From positions 1 to 5,270 of the forward strand of contig JAFLEE010000154.1 in the NCBI GenBank assembly GCA_017302015.1: a stretch of DNA of 5,270 nucleotides, written 5' to 3'. The notes under the pieces are model-generated. The model saw only the letters and a list, made by a program, of their open reading frames with translations. It ran no database searches and was not told the origin of the DNA. A program made the position numbers and the translations under genes. Positions within the stretch are counted from its first letter, which is position 1. Every line of letters starts with the position of its first letter. This document shows positions 1 through 5,270 of this stretch, in pieces. This stretch comes from Spirochaetota bacterium. Lineage in GTDB: Bacteria; Spirochaetota; UBA12135; COTS27; JAFLEE01.

Positions 1-2
1 AG

Positions 3-698
3 CTCCGCCCGAACGACCGGGTCATCGTCATCGGCGCCGGCGGGCCCATGGGCCAGATGCACGTGCTGCGCAGCGTGTGCTCGGGCCTCAAGGGCCTCAC
101 GGTCCTCGCCACCGACATGGATGACGGGCGGCTCAAGACCCTGGGCGACAAGGCCCAGGCCCTCGCCAAGGCCAACCAGGTCGACCTGCGCCTCATCAAC
201 ACCAAGCGCGACCCGGCCCCCGGCCCCTTCTCCTACCACGCCATCATGGCCCCGGTGGGCGCCCTTGTGGCCGCCGCGGTGAAGGATAGCGCCAAGGGCG
301 CCCTCGTGAATATATTCGCCGGCATCCCCGGCACCGTGAAGCAGGACCTCGACCTCGACGCCTACGTCGCGAGCGAGGTCTACATGTTCGGCACCAGCGG
401 CTCGACCATCGGCGACATGAAGATCGTCCTCGGCAAGGTCGTCAGCGGCGCCTTCAATACCGACCTCTCCGTCGATGCCATCAGCGGCATGGCCGGCGCC
501 ACCGACGGCATCGCCGCCGTGGAGAACCGCACCCTCGCGGGGAAGATCATGGTCTACCCCTGGCTCCACGACGTCGGCCTCATCCCCCTCGACCAACTCG
601 GCAAGCATTTCCCCACCGTCGCCGCCAAACTCGACCAGAACAAATGGTGCAAGGCGGCGGAGGATGAACTTAAGAAGGTGGCGGGGTTCGTGAATTGA
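3..698 (+). CDS. Zinc-type sugar/polyol dehydrogenase, L-sorbose-1-phosphate reductase-like (5' partial)
   Basis: The frame is open from the left edge, giving 231 residues of a protein that is normally about 400. What remains is the nucleotide-binding and C-terminal part of a medium-chain dehydrogenase; the N-terminal zinc-binding catalytic domain lies off the contig. The Rossmann loop is GAGGPMG at residues 11-17, after strand VIVI. An acidic residue at the end of the second strand (TDMDDGR, Asp38) suggests NAD rather than NADP; that is inference. NIFAGIPGT (about 103-111) and GTSGST (130-135), then SGMAG and AVENRTLAGKI, resemble the SorE-like subgroup as I remember it. Such enzymes reduce a keto group on a sugar phosphate or oxidise the corresponding polyol in the cytoplasm. 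The ATG at 48 lies inside the Rossmann loop and is not the start. The exact substrate cannot be told, so no symbol is given. The stop codon overlaps the palindromic repeat that follows. Confidence 0.85.
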   Translation, partial: LRPNDRVIVIGAGGPMGQMHVLRSVCSGLKGLTVLATDMDDGRLKTLGDKAQALAKANQVDLRLINTKRDPAPGPFSYHAIMAPVGALVAAAVKDSAKGALVNIFAGIPGTVKQDLDLDAYVASEVYMFGTSGSTIGDMKIVLGKVVSGAFNTDLSVDAISGMAGATDGIAAVENRTLAGKIMVYPWLHDVGLIPLDQLGKHFPTVAAKLDQNKWCKAAEDELKKVAGFVN

Positions 699-759
699 CC
701 CCATCCCCCGGCTCCTTTTCCTTGGCCGGAAGCCAAGAGGAAGGGGGAGGAGGGGGGAT
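697..759. repeat. C-rich palindromic dispersed repeat, degenerate copy 1
   Basis: A C-rich arm at 699-726 is followed by a 5-base loop (cggaa, 727-731) and a G-rich arm from 732 to about 759. The stem is perfect near the loop (TTGGC with GCCAA), then has wobble pairs and several mismatches. Its left edge, GACCCCATCCCCCGGC (697-712), is identical to 4275-4290, so the two loci belong to one repeat family. It begins on the last two bases of the dehydrogenase stop codon, where it could act as a hairpin at the mRNA 3' end, but no T-run follows. A small ATTCG/CGAAT inverted repeat lies just beyond it (758-772). Confidence 0.75.
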
Positions 760-822
760 TCGGAATTCGAATTGCCTCGTGCTTGGTGGCGCCTGCGGAT
801 GGGCTGCGACTGTCGATCCGCT

Positions 823-1178
823 TTAATGGGTTTCGTAGTCTTCGACCCGCTTGCCCAGTAACTGGAAGCGTTTTTTGATCATCTGGGACTAGTCGGTCAT
901 TCAAAGATCTTCTCTCGACTGGACGAATCTCCCAGGCCTCGCAAACTCATGGGATGAGTTTGCGATCAGCAGGTCGATCCATTCGGGCGTGGACTGTGTG
1001 TGGCCGTGGAATCCATAGACGAGCCGGGTGTATTCGACGATCCGCCTCGGGCTTCCAATGCGAAAGGCGAGGATCTCCGACTCTTTGGTCAGGCCGGGCC
1101 AATCGTTTTACCAATGCCCGACCTCCAAGGTCGAACGAGTTGGGAGTATTTCCGCTTCCTCAATCCATCAGGGGTCAT
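823..1178 (-). pseudogene. Decayed gene remnant of unknown function
   Basis: No intact gene fits this stretch, but the minus strand reads like protein. From ATG at 1178 the frame runs MTPDGLRKRKYSQLV and so on for 24 codons to an AAAA run at 1106-1109. Restoring one A there moves into a second frame that is open for 68 codons (1107-904), with segments such as EYTRLVYGFHG and TPEWIDLLIA. That frame meets TGA at 901-903 and TAG at 889-891, then reads QMIKKRFQLLGKRVEDYETH to a TAA at 823-825. The ancestral protein would be about 118 residues. The 68-codon stretch has no ATG, GTG or TTG of its own. The simplest reading is a small gene broken by one frameshift and two nonsense changes. I do not recognise the family. 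It is less GC-rich than its neighbours, which would fit acquired or unconstrained DNA. It could also be non-coding DNA that is open by chance. Confidence 0.4.
939..965. repeat. Perfect 12-bp inverted repeat with GGG loop
   Basis: TCGCAAACTCAT (939-950), GGG, then ATGAGTTTGCGA (954-965) form a 12-bp stem with no mismatch and a 3-base loop. Neither side is followed by a T-run, so it does not look like an intrinsic terminator. It lies inside the decayed minus-strand reading frame, where it would encode ANSSHEFA. A second, shorter hairpin (CGACCT/AGGTCG, 1119-1133, loop CCA) occurs in the same region. It could be an operator, an RNA hairpin or a trace of an inserted element; nothing here decides which. 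Confidence 0.7.
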
Positions 1179-1265
1179 CACGATCGTAAATTTTCCGATG
1201 TCCTTCTCTGGGCGCAGGGAAGATTGTGAACCGATGGCGAACCCAATTAGGCCTCCAGGGACCCG

Positions 1266-2147
1266 TCAGGGCCGCAGCGCGATGAGCCCGGACTCCCGCG
1301 GATTCGCCCGCCAGGTGACGTGGAGGCCGGCCCATACTTCCAAGGGCTCCCGGTTGAAATAGGGCCAAGCGGTGAGCATGGAGAGGCCCACATGGGGGAC
1401 CAGGGAAAAATCCTTGGGCAGGGGCAAACGGTAGCCCGCCTGGAGCACCCCTTCGCTGGGAATCAGGTCCGAAAGGGCCCGAAGCACATTGCCCCGGGCG
1501 AGGTCATCCAAGCTACCCCAGCCTCGCTGCTTGAGGGCGCGATCGTGGTAGCCCGCCTTGAAGGCCAAAAGAATTGCGCCCGGGCCGAGGGGAAAGTCCC
1601 GATCGATCCCCCAAGTGCTGTAGAAACCTTCTTGGCCCGGCGTGAGGTCGAGCGCCACGCTGAACCGGGGGGTCCATCGGGGGAAGAGCCAGGCCCCCGC
1701 CAAGCCGATTTCGCCATGGCCGCTGCCATAGAAACGCACGGGGACCGCGAGGGCTTGCCGCCAGGTGAACCCGCCCATGAGTAAAAACGAGGTGCCGATC
1801 CCCCCGCGAAGGTAAAAAGAGCCTTCGAGATGGTCCGCGGTGCGGGCTCTTTCATCGACGGAAAGGGCGACCGCCGCCGAGGCCTGGGCCACGATTTGGA
1901 ATGCGGCGGGCTGATTGCTCGCCACGGAGAATGTGCCCCGGAGCCAAATCTCGGTGAGGGGTTCGTTGCCCCCCGGTAAGTCGACCCCCCGCCAGATCCC
2001 CCGGGAATCGAGCGTCCAACCGGCCGCCACACCAAAGCTAGGCGGATTGGGCCAAGCGCGCGGAGAGAGAAGGGCCGTAAAACCGGCCAAAAGCGCGCCC
2101 AAGATGGAGCCGGTCGGAAATGGGCGTAAGAATTTCTTAATCTTCAT
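1266..2147 (-). CDS. Predicted outer-membrane beta-barrel protein
   Basis: The protein has 293 residues. The N-terminus has a basic start (MKIKK) and a hydrophobic stretch (about 14-28, GSILGALLAGFTALL), a Sec-type signal peptide probably cut near residue 31-32. The rest is rich in alternating hydrophobic and aromatic segments split by Gly/Pro turns, for example FYLRGGIGTSFLLMGGFTW (111-129), then paired segments at about 146-170, 174-200, 234-262 and 270-280, as expected for a membrane barrel. SRGIWRGVDLP (48-58) recalls the early motif of small uncharacterised outer-membrane proteins of the Gcw_chp type; that match is from memory and weak. It does not end in the usual terminal aromatic residue (it ends ALRP). 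The ATG overlaps the end of the upstream lipoprotein gene by 11 bases and no ribosome-binding site is evident, so translation is probably coupled. No clear terminator follows. The cargo or function is unknown. Confidence 0.65.
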   Translation of the reverse strand: MKIKKFLRPFPTGSILGALLAGFTALLSPRAWPNPPSFGVAAGWTLDSRGIWRGVDLPGGNEPLTEIWLRGTFSVASNQPAAFQIVAQASAAVALSVDERARTADHLEGSFYLRGGIGTSFLLMGGFTWRQALAVPVRFYGSGHGEIGLAGAWLFPRWTPRFSVALDLTPGQEGFYSTWGIDRDFPLGPGAILLAFKAGYHDRALKQRGWGSLDDLARGNVLRALSDLIPSEGVLQAGYRLPLPKDFSLVPHVGLSMLTAWPYFNREPLEVWAGLHVTWRANPRESGLIALRP

Positions 2148-3123
2148 AATAGTCCGGGAAGGTCACCACCACCCGATTGGTGCCCGCGGCTCCCACGGTC
2201 ATTACTTGAAGGCGATCCACCGGCAGGGCGCTTAAGTCGATGCTGCCGTTTTCTGCGGAATAACCGGGTTGGCCTTCCCAGGGGTTATCGCGGGAGCTCC
2301 GGGGGGATAATCCCTTGAAGGCAAAACTCCCCGTGTCGCCGAGCCAAGCGCCGTACACTTGCAGGGCGCGGAAGATGGCCTTTCGGCCGTCGTCGAGTCC
2401 AAACGAATCCAGATCAAAGGCCGGATCCAGGCGGATTCGGGTGCCCATCGCCAGGGTCGCGGGGTGCTCGCCGCCGCCATCCGAATAGGTGGCGGGGAAA
2501 ACCGGCTTGCCCTTGCGGGTGCGGGGCCAGACGAAGACCAACGCGTGGCGGATCGAGCCGAGGCGGTACTCGCCGGGCCACACCAAACCCGCCATGAGGG
2601 AGAAACCCGAAGCCCGGGCGGAGAGACCGGGGTGGAACCCCTCCCCCGCCATATCGACGATGGCGACCTGACCGGCGCGAAAGACGCCATCCAACACGTG
2701 GAGATTCCAGAATTCAAAAGCCAAGGCGCCATCGGGGCTTAAGATCACCGTATGGCCATCGGTGCCCGCATCGGGCAGGACCCAATCGGGGAAGGGGATG
2801 GGGACGAGGCCCCGCTTACCGGAAATGCCCCCCTCCAATCGGACCCTCCGTTTGGGCGAGGCGGCGGTCGCGCGGAAGACCGCGACGCCACCGTCATCGG
2901 TGAGCAGATAGGGCTGGCTTTTCCCCCTTTCTGCCGCCATGGCCTTTACCCATTCAGTGGACTGGGGGTCGATCGTCGCATTGGTTGCGATCGGGGTATA
3001 CCAGGCCGTGCCCGGGGCGAAATGAACGGGGGCGACGTCCCTCCACGAATCCGGCGAGAGGGGATTCACGGGGGCGCAGGAGACGATAAGGAGGAGAAGG
3101 GAAATGGGAGGGAGAATCTTCAT
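2137..3123 (-). CDS. Secreted lipoprotein of uncharacterised family
   Basis: I chose ATG at 3123 because it gives a textbook lipoprotein signal: MKILPPISLLLLIVSC, with lipobox IVSC and acylated Cys16. The frame extends to a TTG at 3192, but that would bury the signal. The mature part of the 328-residue protein carries GTDGH (120-124), EFW (137-139), SGFSLMAGLVWPGE (172-185), SIRHALVF (190-197) and GTRIRLDP (227-234). This set resembles a widespread family of secreted bacterial proteins of unknown function; I know no activity for it. The mix of Trp/Tyr, Asp and His would suit an extracytoplasmic fold that binds or cleaves carbohydrate, but that is speculation. The second residue after the lipid Cys is Pro, not the Asp that retains lipoproteins in the inner membrane of enterobacteria. 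It overlaps the barrel gene by 11 bases and leads that operon. No good ribosome-binding site is visible before the start. Confidence 0.75.
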   Translation of the reverse strand: MKILPPISLLLLIVSCAPVNPLSPDSWRDVAPVHFAPGTAWYTPIATNATIDPQSTEWVKAMAAERGKSQPYLLTDDGGVAVFRATAASPKRRVRLEGGISGKRGLVPIPFPDWVLPDAGTDGHTVILSPDGALAFEFWNLHVLDGVFRAGQVAIVDMAGEGFHPGLSARASGFSLMAGLVWPGEYRLGSIRHALVFVWPRTRKGKPVFPATYSDGGGEHPATLAMGTRIRLDPAFDLDSFGLDDGRKAIFRALQVYGAWLGDTGSFAFKGLSPRSSRDNPWEGQPGYSAENGSIDLSALPVDRLQVMTVGAAGTNRVVVTFPDYYED

Positions 3124-3399
3124 GGTTAGGGCGAGCCACGCGAATGCGACATTGTGGAATGGGAAGCTTGGTTGAGCGATACTCCTCGGCAAAGTGCGTT
3201 TAGAACTTGGTTCCCCTTGAAACGTGGCGGCTCCTATGATTGAGCCAATTCGCCCTGTTGGCGTCCGTCACATTCCGCTATCCAATTCACGAAATGGATT
3301 TCTGATGCTCGTCAATCGGCATTGCGGGTGGAGGCGGGGAGGGAACGCATGAAGCGAATATGGAGGTGAGTGTCCCCCACCTCCTCACCCAAAACCCGT
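3124..3399. other. Intergenic region between two minus-strand operons
   Basis: This gap should hold the terminator of the rhodanese-osmC pair and the promoter of the lipoprotein pair. The only hairpin I see near the osmC end is GGAGGTG (3362-3368) with CACCTCC (3378-3384), or alternatively GGTGAG (3365-3370) with CTCACC (3384-3389). On the minus strand it is not followed by a T-run, so it is a weak terminator candidate. I found no promoter with good -35 and -10 boxes and no convincing small gene. Confidence 0.3.
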
Positions 3400-3831
3400 T
3401 CAGGCAGGCACCCGTCCGATCTCCCACGTCGCCGAGATCTCCGCCGTCTTGCCAAGCATCGCGGCCACCGAGCAATATTTCTCCATGGAGAGGTCCACGG
3501 CCTGCTTGAGGCGCTTCTCGTCGACCTCGCCCGCGAGGGAAAAATGGATGCGGATCTTGGTGAAGACCTTGGGGTCGGTCTCGGCGCGGTCGGCGTCGAC
3601 CTGTACGGTGAATGCGGCGACCTTTTGGCGGCTTTTGGCGAGGATGGAGAGCACGTCGATACCGCTGCACCCGGCGAGGCCGGCGAGGAGGGTCTCCATG
3701 GGCCGAAATCCCGCGTCGATGCCGCCGATGGCGGGGGAACCGTCCATGGAGAGGTGGACGCCCGCTTCGCTCACGGCGCGCATCTCATAGGGGGAGGCGC
3801 TTCCCTCCACCCGGTTCACGACGACGCGCAT
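3400..3831 (-). CDS. OsmC family protein (YhfA-like), thiol peroxidase or related
   Basis: The 143-residue protein is full length for the OsmC/Ohr superfamily. These small cytoplasmic dimers use two cysteines to reduce organic hydroperoxides; some members instead handle persulfides or have no proven activity. The family core is clear: RPMETLLAGLAGCSGIDVLS (43-62), with catalytic Glu46 and peroxidatic Cys55, and the second cysteine Cys120 in MEKYCSVAAML. The N-terminus is MRVVVNRVEG, then a strand that covers the active site (PAIGGIDAGFRP). The spacing and the KYCSV motif look closer to the YhfA-type OsmC branch than to Ohr; no other data support a narrower call. The frame extends upstream to 3948, but that part lies inside the rhodanese gene. 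ATG at 3831 shares its A with the rhodanese stop (TAATG), so the two are translated together. No separate ribosome-binding site is seen. Confidence 0.9.
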   Translation of the reverse strand: MRVVVNRVEGSASPYEMRAVSEAGVHLSMDGSPAIGGIDAGFRPMETLLAGLAGCSGIDVLSILAKSRQKVAAFTVQVDADRAETDPKVFTKIRIHFSLAGEVDEKRLKQAVDLSMEKYCSVAAMLGKTAEISATWEIGRVPA

Positions 3832-4208
3832 TATTTGAGGCCGTAGCCGATCAGACGGGAATAGCCCTCGGAGAGGGGCACCAGATTGGTATAGCCCAAA
3901 TCCCGCAGGATCGGGGCGGCGGACTTGACCCGGTTTCCCGAGCGGCAATGGAGGTAGATCTTGGTGCCCTTGTCAGCGGTGAAACCCGCCGGTAGAACGC
4001 CCTGGCGGAGCGCGGAAAGGGGGGCCAGGCGCGCCAGACTCAAGTGGCCTTCATCCCATTCCCCCTGCTCGCGCACATCCAGGAGGATGGCCTTTTTATT
4101 GGCGAGTTCATTGGTCATCGTCGCCAATTGGGTGGGGAGTTCGCCCTGGGCGGAAAGGGAACAGGCGCCGAGGAGCATGATGAATAGGAGAGATGACAGG
4201 CGTGACAT
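3831..4208 (-). CDS. Single-domain rhodanese, predicted lipoprotein
   Basis: The protein has 125 residues. The N-terminus MSRLSSLLFIMLLGAC has lipobox LGAC with acylated Cys16, so the protein should be exported and lipid-anchored facing the periplasm. The rest is one rhodanese domain: LLDVREQGEWDEGHL (42-56) is the usual first motif, and CRSGNR (88-93) is the active-site loop with persulfide-carrying Cys88. Rhodaneses move sulfane sulfur from thiosulfate or a persulfide to an acceptor such as cyanide or a thiol; the acceptor here is unknown. The start is supported by AGAGGA (4215-4220), 6 bases before the ATG. The stop overlaps the OsmC-family gene by one base. The pairing suggests a link between sulfane sulfur and peroxide or persulfide removal, although the rhodanese would act outside the membrane and the OsmC protein inside. 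Confidence 0.9.
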   Translation of the reverse strand: MSRLSSLLFIMLLGACSLSAQGELPTQLATMTNELANKKAILLDVREQGEWDEGHLSLARLAPLSALRQGVLPAGFTADKGTKIYLHCRSGNRVKSAAPILRDLGYTNLVPLSEGYSRLIGYGLK

Positions 4209-4229
4209 GGTGATTCCTCTATTGAATTA

Positions 4230-4259
4230 AATTTAGGCTGGAAATACCCGGAAGTCCAA
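4230..4259 (-). promoter_or_regulatory. Weak candidate promoter for the rhodanese-osmC pair
   Basis: On the minus strand TTGGAC (4254-4259) and TAAATT (4230-4235) are spaced by 18 bases, with the start codon 21 bases further on. Matches to the sigma-70 consensus are only 3 of 6 and 4 of 6. The local AT-richness and the good ribosome-binding site right after it make this the likely promoter area, but the exact boxes are a guess. Confidence 0.25.
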
Positions 4260-4274
4260 TTTGGAGGAGGGAGA

Positions 4275-4339
4275 GACCCCATCCCCCGGCCCCTTCCCCT
4301 TGGCTTTCGGCCAAGGGGAAGGGGCCGGGGGATGAGGTT
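4275..4339. repeat. C-rich palindromic dispersed repeat, near-perfect copy 2
   Basis: A 28-base left arm (4277-4304) pairs with a 28-base right arm (4310-4337) around a TTTCG loop (4305-4309), with a single mismatch three bases from the outer end. A further A-T pair extends the stem at 4276 and 4338. The first 16 bases match copy 1 exactly. It sits between two divergent genes, so it cannot be terminating either of them; it is better seen as an interspersed palindromic element like the REP or MITE classes of other bacteria. No target-site duplication or transposase is visible. Confidence 0.85.
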
Positions 4340-4518
4340 GGGATTAAGCGGGTTTTAATCTCCGAGATTTTTGTGGGAGGGGTTTGTCGTGTGAGCTCCA
4401 CGTCATCGTTATACAGTTTGAAATGTAGGGAGGATGAAAAGGGGGCGGGGATGGTTTTTGGCGTTCAACGGTGACTGGGGTCTTTTTTGGTCGGATACCT
4501 ATGGAGTTAGAATCAAGA

Positions 4519-4524
4519 TATACT
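4519..4524 (+). promoter_or_regulatory. Candidate -10 box for the Hrb-like gene
   Basis: TATACT matches TATAAT at 5 of 6 positions and lies 17 bases before the ATG at 4542. No good -35 box lies 16-18 bases upstream. If used, transcription would begin about 10 bases before the start codon. Another TATACA at 4410-4415 is a rival. Low confidence. Confidence 0.2.
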
Positions 4525-4541
4525 CGATCCGAGATTACTTC

Positions 4542-5228
4542 ATGAACCGCGAGGCATTATACAAGCTGAGTTACGGGCTCTACGGAGTCCTCGCCCAAAA
4601 CGGCGGCAGAAGGAACGGCTTCATTGCCAATACCGTCTTTCAGGTCTCTTCCGATCCGGCCCAACTCGCGCTGGCGTGCAGTAAGGATAATTTTTCCTAC
4701 GGCCTCATCCAGGGGAGCGGGCGGTTTTCCGCGAGCGTCCTCGGGCGCGATGCCTCCGCGGGTCTCATCAAGGTCTTGGGCTACGAGTCCGGCAGAGACC
4801 GCGAAAAATTGGCCGCCTTCAAGATGATGGAGCACGCATCCGGTTCCCCGGTGCTCCTGGACGGCGCCATCGCCTGGTTCGCCTGCGAGGTGACCCAAGC
4901 CATGGATCTCGGCAGCCATGTGCTCTTTGTCGGGAAAGTCGTCGATAGCGACCTCTTGGATCCCGCCGCGGAACCCCTGACCTACGCGTACTATCGCGAC
5001 GTGAAAAAGGGGCGCGCCCCGAAGAATGCCCCGACCTTCTCGGGGGTCGGCCACGCGATCGCCGAGGAGGCCGAGAAGTACACCTGCTCCCTCTGCGGTT
5101 ACGCCTATGACCCCGCCTTGGGCGACCCCGAACAGGGCATCCTGGCGGGAACCCCGTTCGAAAAACTTCCCCCGAATTGGATCTGCCCCATTTGCCAGGC
5201 CGGCCAGAGCGAGTTCCAGAAACGTTAA
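4542..5228 (+). CDS. hrb: Flavin reductase-like domain fused to rubredoxin (high-molecular-weight rubredoxin type)
   Basis: The 228-residue protein has two parts. Residues 1 to about 155 match the FMN-binding split-barrel flavin reductase family: MNREALYKLSYGLYGVLAQ, then NGFIANTVFQVSSDP and LALACSKDNFSYGLI. The YYRDVKKGRAPKNAPT linker (150-165) is typical of Hrb proteins. Residues 180-228 are a complete rubredoxin: CSLCGY (Cys182, Cys185) and CPIC (Cys215, Cys218) bind one iron. In Moorella, Hrb takes electrons from NADH and passes them through its rubredoxin to the flavodiiron protein FprA, which reduces oxygen or nitric oxide; the same role is likely here but the partner is not in the window. 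I chose ATG at 4542 because the family homology begins there. The frame is open back to an ATG at 4434, but that 36-residue extension does not look like the family, and a GGGAGG abuts that ATG with no spacing. The ribosome-binding site before 4542 is poor. No terminator is seen before the contig end. Confidence 0.85.
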   Translation: MNREALYKLSYGLYGVLAQNGGRRNGFIANTVFQVSSDPAQLALACSKDNFSYGLIQGSGRFSASVLGRDASAGLIKVLGYESGRDREKLAAFKMMEHASGSPVLLDGAIAWFACEVTQAMDLGSHVLFVGKVVDSDLLDPAAEPLTYAYYRDVKKGRAPKNAPTFSGVGHAIAEEAEKYTCSLCGYAYDPALGDPEQGILAGTPFEKLPPNWICPICQAGQSEFQKR

Positions 5229-5248
5229 CGCGAAGGGTCCGCCTCCCA

Positions 5249-5270
5249 CCCCCCCCCCCCCCCCCCCCCC
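5249..5270. other. 22-base C homopolymer at the contig end, probable artefact
   Basis: Bases 5249-5270 are all C. A pure run ending exactly at the sequence edge is what results when poly-G dark-cycle reads or a collapsed C-rich repeat end an assembly. It should not be taken as genomic until raw reads are checked. Confidence 0.75.

Noticed and set aside
697-759. Copy 1 of the palindrome as an intrinsic terminator
   Set aside because: The stem is imperfect and no T-run follows on the plus strand; a similar element lies between divergent genes, so the family is not terminator-specific.
1000-1362. Plus-strand open frame of 120 codons in the gene-poor stretch
   Set aside because: It runs into the antisense of the barrel gene, shows no recognisable motif, and competes with a better minus-strand reading of the same DNA.
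3124-3192. Extended start (TTG at 3192) for the lipoprotein gene
   Set aside because: It adds 23 residues in front of an otherwise perfect lipoprotein signal and has no ribosome-binding site.
4388-4402. CGTG/CACG short inverted repeat around a SacI-like GAGCTC as an operator
   Set aside because: Four-base arms with a 7-base gap are expected by chance.
4434-4541. Upstream ATG for the Hrb-like gene
   Set aside because: The 36-residue extension is unlike the family, and the GGGAGG touches the ATG with no spacing, which is too close to work well.
4557-5249. Long minus-strand open frame opposite the Hrb-like gene
   Set aside because: It is antisense to a clear flavin reductase-rubredoxin protein and is a by-product of GC-rich codon use.

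Overview
The window looks like an entire short contig. It opens inside a gene and ends in a 22-base run of C. The DNA is GC-rich. Two predicted lipoproteins and a predicted outer-membrane barrel point to a bacterium with two membranes. A rubredoxin fusion protein suggests a lifestyle that is anaerobic or that meets oxygen only at times. I cannot name the phylum; an uncultured, metagenome-derived lineage is an inference from the contig ends, not from any marker gene.

Layout, left to right. (1) Positions 3-698, plus strand: the C-terminal two thirds of a medium-chain, zinc-type sugar or polyol dehydrogenase similar to L-sorbose-1-phosphate reductase. (2) Positions 699-1265 hold no intact gene. 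They carry a degenerate copy of a C-rich palindromic repeat that starts on the dehydrogenase stop codon. They also carry what I read as the decayed remains of a minus-strand gene (823-1178), with a perfect 12-bp inverted repeat inside it. (3) Positions 1266-3123, minus strand: two overlapping genes, a secreted lipoprotein of an uncharacterised family followed by an outer-membrane beta-barrel-like protein. (4) Positions 3400-4208, minus strand: two overlapping genes, a lipoprotein rhodanese followed by an OsmC-family protein. (5) Positions 4209-4541: a divergent intergenic region with a nearly perfect copy of the same palindromic repeat. (6) Positions 4542-5228, plus strand: a flavin reductase-like domain fused to rubredoxin, as in high-molecular-weight rubredoxin (Hrb). 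(7) Positions 5249-5270: homopolymer C, probably an artefact.

How the genes may work together: rhodanese, OsmC and Hrb stand back to back, and all three families handle reactive sulfur, peroxides or oxygen. A redox-stress cluster is a reasonable inference but is not shown by the sequence alone. The lipoprotein and barrel genes overlap and were probably made together; a shared role at the outer membrane is likely but unknown. I saw no CRISPR array, tRNA, rRNA, phage gene or intact transposase. I found no clearly new biological system. The least explained items are the palindromic repeat family, the decayed gene with its internal palindrome, and the lipoprotein-barrel pair.
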